A stretch of 64,000 nucleotides of DNA from Cellulomonas terrae (GCF_007990265.1 NZ_BJWH01000019.1:1-64000); one strand, 5' to 3'; shown: positions 23,769-33,180, counted from the first letter of the stretch. The notes: generated by a model from the letters alone, not told the origin. Numbers and translations: made by a program.

Positions 23769-26663
23769 GTGACCTCGCAGGACGCCCCCATCGCCACCAC
23801 CGCCGCCATCGACGACGTCCCGTTCCGGTACACCCCGGAGCTCGCGCGGCAGATCGAGCTGCGCTGGCAGGACGAGTGGGCGGACCGCGGCACGTTCTTC
23901 GCCGCCGACCCCGCGGGCGGTCTCACCGACGCCGAGGGCCGGCACGCGGACCCCGCGCGCCCGGCGTACTTCGTGATGGACATGTTCCCGTACCCCTCGG
24001 GCGCGGGCCTGCACGTCGGGCACCCTCTCGGGTACATCGCCACGGACGTCGTGGGGCGGTTCCGCCGCATGCAGGGCGACAACGTGCTGCACGCCTTCGG
24101 GTTCGACGCGTTCGGCCTGCCCGCCGAGCAGTACGCGGTGCAGACGGGTCAGCACCCGCGCACCACCACCGAGGCGAACATCGTGATCATGCAGCGCCAG
24201 CTGCGTCGGCTGGGCCTGGCGCACGACCCGCGCCGCACGTTCGCGACGATCGACCCGGACTACATCCGCTGGACGCAGTGGATCTTCCTGCAGATCTTCG
24301 ACTCCTGGTACGACGAGACGGCGCCGCGCCCCGACGGTGGGGTCGGCCGCGCCCGCCCGATCGCGGAGCTCGTCGCGGAGTACGACTCGGGTGCCCGCGG
24401 CGAGGAGTGGGCGAGCCTGGACGCCGTGGAGCGTCGCCGGGTGCTGGACACGCACCGCCTCGCCTACGTCTCCGAGACGCCCGTGAACTGGTGCCCGGGG
24501 CTGGGCACGGTGCTGGCCAACGAGGAGGTCACCGCCGACGGCCGGTCCGAGCGCGGCAACTTCCCCGTGTTCCAGCGCAGCCTGCGGCAGTGGAACATGC
24601 GCATCACGGCGTACGCGGACCGGCTCATCGACGACCTGGAGCACATCGACTGGCCCGACAAGGTCAAGGCGATGCAGCGCAACTGGATCGGGCGCTCGAA
24701 CGGCGCGCGGGTGCGGTTCGCGGTCCAGGGCGGCGACCAGGTCGAGGTGTTCACCACGCGCCCCGACACCCTGTTCGGTGCGACGTTCGTCGTCGTCGCC
24801 CCGGAGCACCCGCTGCTGGACCAGGTGCCCGCGGCGTGGCCCGACGGCACGAAGGACGTGTGGACCGTCGGGCACCGCACGCCCGCCGACGCGGTGGCGT
24901 CGTACCGCGCCGAGACCGCGGCGAAGACCGCGGTGGAGCGCCAGGCGGACGCCGGCCGCAAGACCGGGGTGTTCACCGGTCACCTGGCCGCGAACCCGGT
25001 CAACGGCGAGCTGCTGCCCGTGTTCACCGCCGACTACGTGCTCATGGGCTACGGCACGGGCGCGATCATGGCCGTGCCCGGCGGCGACGCTCGCGACTTC
25101 GCGTTCGCTGAGGCGTTCGACCTGCCGGTCGTCTACACGATCGACGCCCCGGAGGGCACCGAGCCGGGTGCCCGGACGGGCGACGGCGTGGCGATCAACT
25201 CCTCGAACGAGGAGATCACGCTGGACGGTCTGGGCGTGGCCGAGGCGAAGGCGGCGATCACCGCCTGGCTGACCGAGAAGGGCGTCGGCGAGGGGACGAT
25301 CACCTACCGCCTGCGGGACTGGCTGTTCAGCCGGCAGCGCTACTGGGGCGAGCCGTTCCCGATCGTCTACGACGAGCACGACCTGCCTCTGGCCGTCCCG
25401 CAGTCCGCGCTGCCGGTCAACCTGCCCGACGTGCCCGACTACTCGCCGCGCACGTTCGCCCCCGACGACGCGCACTCCACGCCCGAGCCGCCCCTGGGCC
25501 GCAACGACGACTGGGTCAACGTCACGCTGGACCTGGGCGACGGCCCGAAGCAGTACCGCCGGGACACCAACACCATGCCCAACTGGGCGGGCTCGTGCTG
25601 GTACTACCTGCGCTACCTGGACCCGTCCAACGACTCCGTCGTGGTCGACCCCGCGCTCGAGCGGTACTGGATGGGTCCGGGGCACGGGGAGCAGGAGCCG
25701 GGCTCGATCGGTGGGGTCGACCTGTACGTCGGTGGCGTCGAGCACGCCGTCCTGCACCTGCTGTACGCGCGCTTCTGGCACAAGGTCCTGCACGACCTGG
25801 GCCACGTCTCCAGCGGAGAGCCGTTCCACAAGCTGTTCAACCAGGGCTACATCCAGGCGTACGCCTACACCGACGATCGTGGCGTGCACGTGCCCGCCGG
25901 CGAGGTCGTCGAGGACGCCACGTCCGAGACCGGCTTCCGCTGGCACGGCGAACCCGTCCACCGCGAGTACGGGAAGATGGGCAAGTCGCTGAAGAACATG
26001 GTGACGCCCGACGACATGTACGCCGAGTACGGCGCCGACACGCTCCGCGTGTACGAGATGTCGATGGGTCCGCTGGACCTCTCCCGCCCGTGGGAGACCC
26101 GGGCGGTCGTCGGGTCGCAGCGCTTCCTGCAGCGGCTGTGGCGCAACGTCGTCGACGAGGGCACCGGCGAGACGGTGGTGTCCGACGAGGCTCCGTCCAC
26201 CGAGACGCTCAGGGTCCTGCACCGTGCGATCGCCGACACGACCGCGGACATGGCCGCCATGCGGGTCAACACGGCGATCTCCCGGCTGATCGTCCTGAAC
26301 AACCACCTGACGACGTTGCCGACGACGCCGCGCGCCGCCGTCGAGGCGCTCGTCCTGATGACCGCTCCCGTCGCGCCGCACGTGGCCGAGGAGCTGTGGT
26401 CGCGGCTGGGGCACGACCGCTCCCTCGCCTACGAGCCGTTCCCGGTGGCGGACCCGGCGTACCTGGTCGAGGACACCGTGACCTGCATCTTCCAGGTGCA
26501 GGGCAAGGTCCGCGGCCGCGCCGAGGTCGCCCCGGACGTCTCGGACGACGACCTGCGCGCACTGGCCCTGGCCGACACCGGCGTGCAGCGGGCCCTCGAC
26601 GGTCGCGGGGTCCGCACCGTGATCGTGCGGGCGCCGAAGCTCGTCAACGTCGTCCCGGCCTGA
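23769..26663 (+). CDS. leuS: Leucyl-tRNA synthetase
   Basis: 964 residues, normal for the actinobacterial class I enzyme that charges tRNA-Leu. [16 protein letters not shown] contains the HIGH motif. The CP1 editing domain follows (about residues 290-480, with [12 protein letters not shown] and [21 protein letters not shown]), then the KMSKS equivalent [10 protein letters not shown]. The C-terminal anticodon-binding region ends [21 protein letters not shown]. An N-terminal extension of about 20 residues starts at the leaderless GTG. The degV gene follows after 5 bases. Confidence 0.98.
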   Translation: MTSQDAPIATTAAIDDVPFRYTPELARQIELRWQDEWADRGTFFAADPAGGLTDAEGRHADPARPAYFVMDMFPYPSGAGLHVGHPLGYIATDVVGRFRRMQGDNVLHAFGFDAFGLPAEQYAVQTGQHPRTTTEANIVIMQRQLRRLGLAHDPRRTFATIDPDYIRWTQWIFLQIFDSWYDETAPRPDGGVGRARPIAELVAEYDSGARGEEWASLDAVERRRVLDTHRLAYVSETPVNWCPGLGTVLANEEVTADGRSERGNFPVFQRSLRQWNMRITAYADRLIDDLEHIDWPDKVKAMQRNWIGRSNGARVRFAVQGGDQVEVFTTRPDTLFGATFVVVAPEHPLLDQVPAAWPDGTKDVWTVGHRTPADAVASYRAETAAKTAVERQADAGRKTGVFTGHLAANPVNGELLPVFTADYVLMGYGTGAIMAVPGGDARDFAFAEAFDLPVVYTIDAPEGTEPGARTGDGVAINSSNEEITLDGLGVAEAKAAITAWLTEKGVGEGTITYRLRDWLFSRQRYWGEPFPIVYDEHDLPLAVPQSALPVNLPDVPDYSPRTFAPDDAHSTPEPPLGRNDDWVNVTLDLGDGPKQYRRDTNTMPNWAGSCWYYLRYLDPSNDSVVVDPALERYWMGPGHGEQEPGSIGGVDLYVGGVEHAVLHLLYARFWHKVLHDLGHVSSGEPFHKLFNQGYIQAYAYTDDRGVHVPAGEVVEDATSETGFRWHGEPVHREYGKMGKSLKNMVTPDDMYAEYGADTLRVYEMSMGPLDLSRPWETRAVVGSQRFLQRLWRNVVDEGTGETVVSDEAPSTETLRVLHRAIADTTADMAAMRVNTAISRLIVLNNHLTTLPTTPRAAVEALVLMTAPVAPHVAEELWSRLGHDRSLAYEPFPVADPAYLVEDTVTCIFQVQGKVRGRAEVAPDVSDDDLRALALADTGVQRALDGRGVRTVIVRAPKLVNVVPA

Positions 26664-26668
26664 CCGGC

Positions 26669-27634
26669 ATGCCGGGCCGTCGCCACGTCGAGCAGCCGTC
26701 GGTCGCGATCGTCACCGACTCGACGGCGTCCTTGCCCGAGGGTGCGGCCGAGCGGTGGGGGATCGGCGTCGTCCCGCTGGACGTGGTGGTCGACGGCGTG
26801 CGGCACGTGGAAGGTGTCGACCTGACGCCGGGCGAGCTGCTCACCGCGCTCACGGCGAACGCCAAGGTCTCGACGTCGCAGCCGCCGCCCGCCGCCTTCG
26901 CCTCGGCCTACGACCGGGCGGCGGCGTCCGGCGCGCGGGAGATCGTCTCGATCCACCTGTCGGGCGACCTGTCGGGCACCGTCCGGGCGGCCCAGCTCGC
27001 GGCGGAGGCGTCACCCGTGCCGGTCCACGTGGTCGACTCCCGTGCGGTCGCCATGGCGCTCGGGTTCGCCGTGCTCGACGCGGCGCGCTTCTCGGTGGGG
27101 CCTCCGCCGCCGGACGAGCCCGCGCCGCCCGCCGCCGGACCGGTCGCAGCGGCGCGTGCGTGGTGGCGCGCCCGGGGACGCGTCGAGCCCCCGCTGCCCT
27201 CCGGCGCCGAGGTCGCCGAGCATGGTCGAGCCGTTGCCGGATCGACTCGCGTCTGGTTCCTGGTCGACTCCCTCGACCACCTGCGCCGCGGCGGGCGGCT
27301 CAGCATCCCGGCCGCCGCGATCGGCATCGTGCTCGGACTGCGACCGATCCTCACGCTGCACGACGGCCGGATCGAGGTCATCGAGAAGGTGCGCACGCGG
27401 CGCGCTGCACGTGATCGGCTGGTCGCCCTCGCAGTCGCCGAGATCGCGCGACGCCCCGTCGCACGCGCCGCCGTGCACCATCTCGGGCAGGCGGAGCTCG
27501 CCGCCACGCTCGCGAGCGAGCTGGCCGACGCCGCAGGTGACCGCCTCGCGGAGACCGCCGTCTGCGAGTCCAGCGCCGTTCTCGCCGCACACGCGGGCCC
27601 GGGCCTCCTGGCGATCGTCGTCTCGGACGCCTGA
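26669..27634 (+). CDS. DegV-family fatty-acid-binding protein with an internal insertion
   Basis: 321 residues. The N-terminal domain shows VAIVTDSTASLPEGAAERWGI, VSTSQPPPAAF and HLSGDLSGTVRAAQLAAE, the fatty-acid phosphate-binding signatures. The C-terminal domain shows VDSLDHLRRGGRLSIPAAAIGIVLGLRPILTLHDGRIEVIEKVRT. DegV proteins bind acyl chains (FakB in Firmicutes presents them to the FakA kinase). A roughly 45-residue Pro/Ala-rich insertion (from SVGPPPPDEP to HGRAVAGS) interrupts the domain border, which makes the protein longer than the usual 280 residues. It is likely cotranscribed with leuS. No FakA gene is in the window. Confidence 0.9.
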   Translation: MPGRRHVEQPSVAIVTDSTASLPEGAAERWGIGVVPLDVVVDGVRHVEGVDLTPGELLTALTANAKVSTSQPPPAAFASAYDRAAASGAREIVSIHLSGDLSGTVRAAQLAAEASPVPVHVVDSRAVAMALGFAVLDAARFSVGPPPPDEPAPPAAGPVAAARAWWRARGRVEPPLPSGAEVAEHGRAVAGSTRVWFLVDSLDHLRRGGRLSIPAAAIGIVLGLRPILTLHDGRIEVIEKVRTRRAARDRLVALAVAEIARRPVARAAVHHLGQAELAATLASELADAAGDRLAETAVCESSAVLAAHAGPGLLAIVVSDA

Positions 27635-27732
27635 CCGGCGCCGCAGAGCCCGGTGATCCGCCCACAGCCCTGGTCGACGAGGCCCAGCCCGCACCGTCTC
27701 CCGGCACTCGACCGGGGCCGCTGCCCCGACCG

Positions 27733-27744
27733 TAGGTTCGCCGC
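27733..27744 (+). promoter_or_regulatory. Leaderless -10 element of comEA
   Basis: TAGGTT (27733-27738) is followed by 6 bases and GTG 27745. Confidence 0.5.
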
Positions 27745-28743
27745 GTGTCCCGCCGTGACCACGACCTCGCCCGGATCGCCCGGCACCGTCTGACCGCGCT
27801 CACGGCCGCAGGCGCGCACGTCCGACCCACCGGTGCCGATCCGGCGGGCCACCCCCATCACGCTCCAGGCGCCCCTCCCGCACCGCACCAGCCGGCGCAG
27901 GTGCCCGGCGGCTGGGTCCCTGGCCCCACGCGGTCGGTACCCGATCGTTCGCTCGACCCGCCGGGCACCGCCTGGGGTGCACGTCCCGACCCTCGTCCTC
28001 CGGGGGACCTTCAGGAGCCTGCGCTCCCGACGTCGTCGCCGCCGTCCGTGCACGGCCGGGGCACCCTGACGGCCGCGGCGCTGCAGATCGCCGCCACCGG
28101 GTACACCGAGACGCACGGTGACGCGATCGCTCGCGCTCCGGCGCCCCGGCGCCGCGTCCGGTGGGTGCTCTCGTGGCGTCTCGCCGCTGCGGCGGGGGCG
28201 GTGATCCTGCTGGTGGCCGGTGCGGTGGCGCTGCGTGCGGCGGCGGTCGCGCCCGGTCCCCCCGTCGTCCTCCCGACACCGGCGCCGAGCGGTCCGGTCG
28301 TCCCCGCGTCCGCCACCGGCCCGGCGGAGGTCGTCGTCGACGTGGTCGGTGCCGTCATCGCGCCGGGCGTGGTCAGGCTCGCGCAGGGATCCCGCGTGGT
28401 CGACGCGATCGCTGCCGCGGGCGGTGCGACCGCGGACGCCCAGGTGAGCGCCCTCAACCTCGCACGCGTCCTGGTCGACGGCGAGCAGATCGCGGTACCG
28501 CGGCCCGGGGAAGAGCCTGCACCCGCCGGCGCGTCGGCGCCGGGCGGAGCCGACGGCCTCGTGGACCTCAACACCGCGGACGCCGCGGCACTCGACGCCC
28601 TCCCGGGCATCGGTCCCGTGCTGGCGGACAGGATCGTCGGGCACCGCCAGGACGGCCCCTTCACGACCGTCGACGAGCTCGCGGACGTCGCCGGGATCGG
28701 GCCGACGCTGCTCGAACGCCTGCGCGACCTGGTCCGGGTGTGA
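27745..28743 (+). CDS. comEA: ComEA-like DNA-binding protein
   Basis: 332 residues. A long Pro/Ala/His-rich cytoplasmic N-terminus (about 135 residues) precedes one transmembrane helix (LAAAAGAVILLVAGAVAL). Outside lie a SLBB domain (EVVVDVVGAVIAPGVVRLAQGSRVVDAIAAAGG) and two helix-hairpin-helix motifs (GLVDLNTADAAALDALPGIGPVLADRIV and DELADVAGIGPTLLERLRDL). ComEA binds incoming double-stranded DNA during uptake. The gene overlaps comEC by 4 bases (GTGA). Natural competence is not established in most such actinobacteria, so the physiological role is open. Confidence 0.92.
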   Translation: MSRRDHDLARIARHRLTALTAAGAHVRPTGADPAGHPHHAPGAPPAPHQPAQVPGGWVPGPTRSVPDRSLDPPGTAWGARPDPRPPGDLQEPALPTSSPPSVHGRGTLTAAALQIAATGYTETHGDAIARAPAPRRRVRWVLSWRLAAAAGAVILLVAGAVALRAAAVAPGPPVVLPTPAPSGPVVPASATGPAEVVVDVVGAVIAPGVVRLAQGSRVVDAIAAAGGATADAQVSALNLARVLVDGEQIAVPRPGEEPAPAGASAPGGADGLVDLNTADAAALDALPGIGPVLADRIVGHRQDGPFTTVDELADVAGIGPTLLERLRDLVRV

Positions 28744-30458
28744 CGCCTCCCCGAGCGCGGGGCGGGGCTGACGCGGGCGCCGTGCTCGCGCGAGCACCCG
28801 GACGTCGGGACCCGATCCGGACGCCACCCACCGAACCCGGCCCGCCCGAGGTCCCGCCGACGGAGGGCGGCGGTCGGCACGCGGCGACGGCGACGCCGGC
28901 GGACCACGCCCAGGACGACATCGGCGACCCGCCGACCACCGTCGACGTCCGCCTGATCCCGGTTGCCGTCGTGGCGTGGCTCGCGGCCCTCGTCGTCGTC
29001 CGGGTGCCGTCGCGTCCTGCTCTGTGCGCTGCCGTCCTCGGTCTCGTCATCGGGCTGGGTGTGCTGGCGGTGAGCCGTCGACCCGAGCACGACGAGACGT
29101 CCGGAGCGCGCCGGACGTGGTCCGGCACACCCCTGGGTCCGGTCGTTGCCCTCTGCCTGCTCGCGTCCTCGGCGGTGCTCGGCGCGGGCGCGAGCCAGAC
29201 GTCCGCGCGCGGCGACGGGCTCCTCCCGGTGCTCGCCCATGCCGGTGCGGTCGGCCGGATCGAGGGCGTCGTCGTCGGTGACCCGACCGTCCTCCCGCCG
29301 GCGTGGCCGGGCGCGCCGGAGCGCGTCCGGACCCTGGTCGCCGTCGACCGGGCCGCCGCCCGAGGCCGGGAGTCCGGCGCCACGGGACAGGTGCTGGTGC
29401 TCGGGCCGTCGTCGTGGGGCACGGTGGCCTCCGGTGCCCGGGTGGCCGCGTCCGGACGCCTGCGACCGGGCGAGACCGGCAGGCGGACGGTCGCGGTCCT
29501 GCTGAGCAGCGCTGCACCGGACACGGTGTCCGCGCCTTCCGCGCCGGACGTCGCCGCGGAAGAGTTCCGGGAGGGCGTGCGGTCGCTCGGCGCCGCGCTC
29601 CCCGGGGACGCAGGAGCACTGTTCGCGGGCGTCACGGTCGGCGACACGTCCGCGATCCCCGACGACCTCGCGGACGCGCTGCGCACCGCGGGGCTGACCC
29701 ACGTGACCGCGGTGTCCGGCGCGCACTTCTCGCTGGTCGCCGCGCTCGTGCTCGCACTCACGTCCGCGGTCCGCCTGCCTCGGCCGGTCCGGGCGGTCCT
29801 CACCGTGGCGGCGATGGCGGCGATGGTGCTCGTCGTGCACCCGTCGCCGAGCGTGCTGCGGGCGGCGGCGATGGGGGCCGTGGCGCTGCTCGGGGTCCTG
29901 CTGGGGCGTCCGCACCGCGCACCCGCCGCCCTCGGGGCGACCGTCGTCCTGCTGCTCGTCGCGGACCCGTGGCTGGCCGGCGAGGTGGGCTTCGTGCTCT
30001 CGGTGCTCGCCACGGCCGCGCTCGTCCTCCTCGGCGGCCCGCTCGCCGACCGGGGAGCCGGGCTGCTCGGCCGGCCGGTCGCGACCGCGCTCGCCCTGCC
30101 GGTCGCCGCACAGCTCGTGTGCGCCCCGGTGATCGTGCTGCTCACCCCCGCGGTCTCCCTCTACGCGGTCCCCGCCAACGTCCTGGCGGCGCCCGCCGTC
30201 GCCCCCGCGACCGTGCTCGGCCTCGCAGCGGGCTGCGTGGCGCCCTGGTGGTCCGCGGGCGCCGAGGTGCTGGCGCTCGGAGCGGGTGCCGCGTGCTGGT
30301 GGATCGGTGCCGTCGGTCGGGTGGCCGCCGCGGCGCCGGGCTCGCAGGTCGCCTGGCTCCCCGGGTGGGCGGGCGCGGCCCTGCTCACCGTGGCGGGCGT
30401 GTGCGTCGCCCGGCTCCTCGTCGTCGGCCCCGGGGCGCCGGGACGGTCGCGTCAGTGA
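28740..30458 (+). CDS. comEC: ComEC/Rec2-type DNA channel protein, no metallo-beta-lactamase domain
   Basis: About 572 residues, starting at GTG 28740 overlapping the comEA stop. The first 65 residues are hydrophilic and Pro-rich. Membrane segments follow, with a DUF4131-like extracytoplasmic domain (residues of about 160-270), then the Competence domain: FREGVRSLGAALPGDAGALFAGVTVGD, the motif THVTAVSGAHFSL (HxxAVSGxH), and many helices to the end. It forms the channel that passes single-stranded DNA inward. The C-terminal metallo-beta-lactamase nuclease domain of longer homologues is absent; the protein ends GRSRQ soon after the last helix. That short form is known in actinobacteria. Confidence 0.9.
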   Translation: MTPPRARGGADAGAVLARAPGRRDPIRTPPTEPGPPEVPPTEGGGRHAATATPADHAQDDIGDPPTTVDVRLIPVAVVAWLAALVVVRVPSRPALCAAVLGLVIGLGVLAVSRRPEHDETSGARRTWSGTPLGPVVALCLLASSAVLGAGASQTSARGDGLLPVLAHAGAVGRIEGVVVGDPTVLPPAWPGAPERVRTLVAVDRAAARGRESGATGQVLVLGPSSWGTVASGARVAASGRLRPGETGRRTVAVLLSSAAPDTVSAPSAPDVAAEEFREGVRSLGAALPGDAGALFAGVTVGDTSAIPDDLADALRTAGLTHVTAVSGAHFSLVAALVLALTSAVRLPRPVRAVLTVAAMAAMVLVVHPSPSVLRAAAMGAVALLGVLLGRPHRAPAALGATVVLLLVADPWLAGEVGFVLSVLATAALVLLGGPLADRGAGLLGRPVATALALPVAAQLVCAPVIVLLTPAVSLYAVPANVLAAPAVAPATVLGLAAGCVAPWWSAGAEVLALGAGAACWWIGAVGRVAAAAPGSQVAWLPGWAGAALLTVAGVCVARLLVVGPGAPGRSRQ

Positions 30459-30465
30459 CGTCTGG

Positions 30466-30477
30466 CAGGCTGTGCCC
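30466..30477 (+). promoter_or_regulatory. Possible leaderless -10 element of holA
   Basis: CAGGCT (30466-30471), one base from TAGGCT, is followed by 6 bases and GTG 30478, matching the layout of neighbouring leaderless genes. It decides between GTG 30472 and GTG 30478. Confidence 0.4.
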
Positions 30478-31497
30478 GTGCCTCCTGCCACCCGCCGACC
30501 AGCGTCCCGCGCGACCAAGGGCACGGTCGGTGTCTCGTGGGAGGCGGTCGAGCTGGCGCCGGTCCTGCTCGTCAGCGGCGCCGAGGGCCTGCTCGCCGAC
30601 CGCGCGGTGGACCGGGTCGTCTCGCTCGCGCGCGCCGCGGACGCCGGGGTGGAGGTCACCCGGCTGGATGCCGCCGACTACTCGGCCGGCACCCTCGGCG
30701 TGGTCAGCAGCCCGTCCCTGTTCGCCGAGGACAAGGTCGTGGTCGTGGACGGCCTCGAGCGTGCCGGCGAGGAGCTGCTGGACGACGTGACCACCTATCT
30801 CGCGGCGCCTCCGCCCGAGGTCGTGCTCGTGCTGCGGCACGCCGGCGGTCAGCGCGGCAAGAAGCTGCTGGACGCGCTGCGCGCGGGGGGTGTCCCCACG
30901 GTGGCGTGCGACGTGATCAAGTCCGACGGCGACAAGAGCGCGTTCGTCACCGCCGAGCTCCGGCGTGCGGGACGCCGGGCCGACGCGCAGGCGGTCCGGG
31001 CCCTGGTCGACGCGGTGGGCAGCGACCTGCGCGAGCTCGCCGCGTCCTGTGCCCAGCTCGTCGCGGACACGAGCGGGCTCATCGGCCCGGAGGCCGTCGA
31101 GCGCTACTACGGGGGACGGATCGAGGCGACGGGGTTCCGGGTCGCCGACGCCGCGGTGGCCGGACAGTCGGGGCAGGCGGTGGCCCTGCTGCGGCACGCG
31201 CTCGCGACCGGGGTGGACCCGGTCCCCGTCGTCGCGGCCCTCGCTGCGAAGCTGCGGGTACTCGCCAAGGTGGCGGCGGTGCGTGGTCGCGGTGCCGGTG
31301 CGGTCCGGGACCTCGGCCTGGCCCCGTGGCAGACGGACCGCGCGATGGCGGACCTGCGCCGGTGGACGCCCGAGGGGCTCGCCAGCGCGATCTCCGCGGT
31401 CGCGCAGGCGGACGCGGAGGTCAAGGGGGAGGGACGCGACCCGCAGTTCGCGGTCGAGCGGGCGGTCCTGCGCGTCGCGGCCGCCGTCGGCTCGTGA
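30478..31497 (+). CDS. holA: DNA polymerase III subunit delta
   Basis: 339 residues. HolA is the clamp-loader delta subunit that opens the beta clamp. The N-terminal AAA+-like domain shows LVSGAEGLLADRAVDRVV, SSPSLFAEDKVVVVDGLERAG and VVLVLRHAGGQRGKKLLDALR. The lid and collar regions show DLRELAASCAQLVADTSGLIGPEAVERYYGGRIEATGFRVADAAVAGQ and LRVLAKVAAVRG, and ends with the helical KGEGRDPQFAVERAVLRVAAAV. As usual for delta, no intact Walker motif is present. The place after comEC is conserved widely. Directly downstream begins the accessory EAL/peptide region, on the opposite strand. Confidence 0.93.
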   Translation: MPPATRRPASRATKGTVGVSWEAVELAPVLLVSGAEGLLADRAVDRVVSLARAADAGVEVTRLDAADYSAGTLGVVSSPSLFAEDKVVVVDGLERAGEELLDDVTTYLAAPPPEVVLVLRHAGGQRGKKLLDALRAGGVPTVACDVIKSDGDKSAFVTAELRRAGRRADAQAVRALVDAVGSDLRELAASCAQLVADTSGLIGPEAVERYYGGRIEATGFRVADAAVAGQSGQAVALLRHALATGVDPVPVVAALAAKLRVLAKVAAVRGRGAGAVRDLGLAPWQTDRAMADLRRWTPEGLASAISAVAQADAEVKGEGRDPQFAVERAVLRVAAAVGS

Positions 31498-31524
31498 GCG
31501 CCGTCCCGTCGGCGCTGCGGGTGA

Positions 31525-32148
31525 TCAGGCGCTGAGCGTGATCGCGGGGCCGAGCACGTCGCCCTGCAGCAGGTCGAACCCCCAGCCGCGGCACTCCTCG
31601 ACGAGCAGCGAGTCGGAGACCCGTTCGGCGACGAGCCGGGCACCGTGCTGCCGTGCGAGCTGCACGAGCGAGGATCCTTGCCGACGCACGTCACGGCAGT
31701 CGATCTTCACGAAGTCGGCGTAGGGCATCATCGCGAGCTGGTCCGGCTCGCCGGTGAAGTCGTCGATCGCCATGAGGTACCCACGCCGCCTCAACCGCTG
31801 CAGCCCGACGATGACCTCGGCATCGGCCGCGACCGACTCGACGATCTCGAGCACCAGACGACCCGCGTGCGCGGGGAGCGGGCGGTCGTCGACCAGGAAC
31901 GAGCGGGTGATGTTCACGAACGCGAAGGTGGTGGCCGCAGGCGGGCCGTCGCCGAAGAGAGCCTCGAGCACGGACGCGGTCGCGACGTCCTGCCGGTCCG
32001 AGCGCCAGCGGTCCACCTGGGCGGGGAGGCCCTCACGTGACCGGTAGAGGAACTCGTTGCCGAACAGCCGGCCGTCCGTCGTCCAGATCGGCTGGGAGGC
32101 GATGGGCAGCCGCGACGGGAGGGCGGGGGAGACGACTGACGCGGTCAC
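31525..32148 (-). CDS. Short EAL-domain protein retaining catalytic residues
   Basis: 207 residues from GTG 32148. It is an EAL domain without GGDEF or sensor. Residues expected for c-di-GMP hydrolysis are mostly kept: GNEFLYR (ExLxR in place of EALLR), FAFVNITRSFL (Asn), RLVLEIVES (Glu), YLMAIDDFTG (Asp-Asp), DFVKIDCRDV (Lys, Asp), RLVAERVS (Glu) and FDLLQGDVLGP (Gln). DDFG reads DDFT. At about 205 residues it is shorter than a full 240-residue EAL barrel, so activity is plausible but not assured. It lies downstream of, and is clearly paralogous to, the next EAL gene, 87 bases apart. Confidence 0.78.
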   Translation of the reverse strand: MTASVVSPALPSRLPIASQPIWTTDGRLFGNEFLYRSREGLPAQVDRWRSDRQDVATASVLEALFGDGPPAATTFAFVNITRSFLVDDRPLPAHAGRLVLEIVESVAADAEVIVGLQRLRRRGYLMAIDDFTGEPDQLAMMPYADFVKIDCRDVRRQGSSLVQLARQHGARLVAERVSDSLLVEECRGWGFDLLQGDVLGPAITLSA

Positions 32149-32235
32149 ACTGGATGAGAGCGGCGGGGCGCGGGTTCATGACGCGGTTCACCCGACCGGA
32201 GCAACGGGCTGTGACGGGGCACGTCGGCGGAGGTG

Positions 32236-32964
32236 CTAGAGGCTGACGCGGCGAGCGCCCGCGCGGTCGAGCACACCGGCGCGCTCGAGCAGGTTGCCCT
32301 GGAAGAGCGTGAACCCGAGGTCCCTCGCGTGACGGAGCGTGTCCGGCGTCTCGACGTACTCGGCCACCAGCAGCGCGCCGTACGACCGCGCCAGGTGGAC
32401 CACGGGCGGACCCTCGACATCGAGGTCGCGCACGTCGATCTTGACGAAGTCCGCGTGCGGGAGCAGGCGGCGCTGGTTCGGGTTGCTCACGAAGGCCGGG
32501 ACCGCGATGCGGAAGCCTTCCTCGCGCAGCCGCCGGATGCCCGACAGGACCGCGGAGTCGACCGTGACGGCGTCGTTGACCTCGATCACGAGGCGGTCCG
32601 GGCGCCGCGGGATGGGCAGATCGCCCACCAGGTAGGCGCGGGGGCACCGGACGAAGAGCAGCCGTCCGTTGGCGACGTGCTCGAGGTCGGCCCGGCCGAA
32701 GGTGGCTCCGAGGACGTGCGCGGTGGCCCGCTCGTGCTGGTGGGAGCTCCAGGACATCGCGCTGGCCGTCAGCTGGTCGGGGGAGCGGAACGACAGCTGG
32801 TAGGCGAACGGACGCCCGTGCTCCGAGAAGATGCCCTGCCGAGCGACGAGCACCGGCTCGTGGGAGATGCGCTGCGCCCACTCCTGCCGGAGGGCAAGAG
32901 GGATGGCGTCCTCCACCGCGGCTGCGAGATGAGCGAGCCGCCCGTCGGCGTCGTCGGGTGTCAT
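32236..32964 (-). CDS. Degenerate EAL-domain protein, probably catalytically inactive
   Basis: 242 residues from ATG 32964, with homology beginning soon after. It aligns along its length with the downstream EAL protein (QGIFSEHGRPFAYQLSFRS against QPIWTTDGRLFGNEFLYRS). Key residues are lost: the EAL glutamate is Gln (YQLSFR), the conserved Asn is replaced (FVRCPRAYL), and the Asp-Asp pair is replaced (IAVPAFVS). Lys of DFVKIDVRDL, Glu of VAEYVET and Gln of LFQGNLL remain. It therefore probably binds rather than hydrolyses c-di-GMP, or acts as a partner protein. The start codon lies inside an inverted repeat. It is divergent from the peptide gene. Confidence 0.75.
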   Translation of the reverse strand: MTPDDADGRLAHLAAAVEDAIPLALRQEWAQRISHEPVLVARQGIFSEHGRPFAYQLSFRSPDQLTASAMSWSSHQHERATAHVLGATFGRADLEHVANGRLLFVRCPRAYLVGDLPIPRRPDRLVIEVNDAVTVDSAVLSGIRRLREEGFRIAVPAFVSNPNQRRLLPHADFVKIDVRDLDVEGPPVVHLARSYGALLVAEYVETPDTLRHARDLGFTLFQGNLLERAGVLDRAGARRVSL

Positions 32965-32979
32965 GGGATCTATGACACC
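32957..32979. promoter_or_regulatory. Inverted repeat over the start codon of the inactive EAL gene, candidate operator
   Basis: GGTGTCAT (32957-32964) and ATGACACC (32972-32979) are perfect 8-bp arms with a 7-base spacer. One arm contains the ATG of the EAL gene. The symmetry fits a dimeric regulator, perhaps the HTH-TPR protein encoded nearby, or an RNA hairpin occluding translation. Confidence 0.45.
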
Positions 32980-33070
32980 ACATGTTGCGAGCTGTGAACC
33001 GCTCCTGGGCGGGTGGAATTCTCCGTGGCCGCCGGACGCCCGTTCGTGAGCGCGTCCCGAACCGGGATCT

Positions 33071-33097
33071 TTCACCCTTTCAGGGTCGGACCGGTGA
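33071..33097 (+). promoter_or_regulatory. Possible promoter with 13-bp palindrome upstream of the peptide gene
   Basis: ACCCTTTCAGGGT (33074-33086) is a perfect palindrome with 5-bp arms. It lies between TTCA (33071-33074) and ACCGGTGA (33090-33097), 15 bases apart, which loosely resembles the -35/-10 layout of motility sigma factors (TAAA-N15-GCCGATAA). The peptide gene starts 84 bases later. It could be a promoter, an operator or both. Confidence 0.3.
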
Positions 33098-33180
33098 GTA
33101 ACGGGAGACACGATGCGAGTCACAGGCCATCATGGGCACCACCTGCACACCGGTACGACAAGAAGATGGAGCACCTCACC

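Noticed and set aside
21945..26414. Continuous minus-strand frame of almost 4.5 kb through leuS
   Set aside because: Only 21945-23690 has ATPase motifs. The rest is antisense to leuS and low-complexity Arg/Gly/Val sequence.
33013..33180. Longer N-terminus for the secreted peptide
   Set aside because: In-frame codons upstream exist, but the ribosome binding site and the signal peptide layout favour ATG 33181; the extension would bury the signal peptide.
32980..33180. c-di-GMP riboswitch upstream of the peptide gene, suggested by the neighbouring EAL genes
   Set aside because: I could not find the conserved core of GEMM-type aptamers; the visible symmetry is a simple short palindrome.
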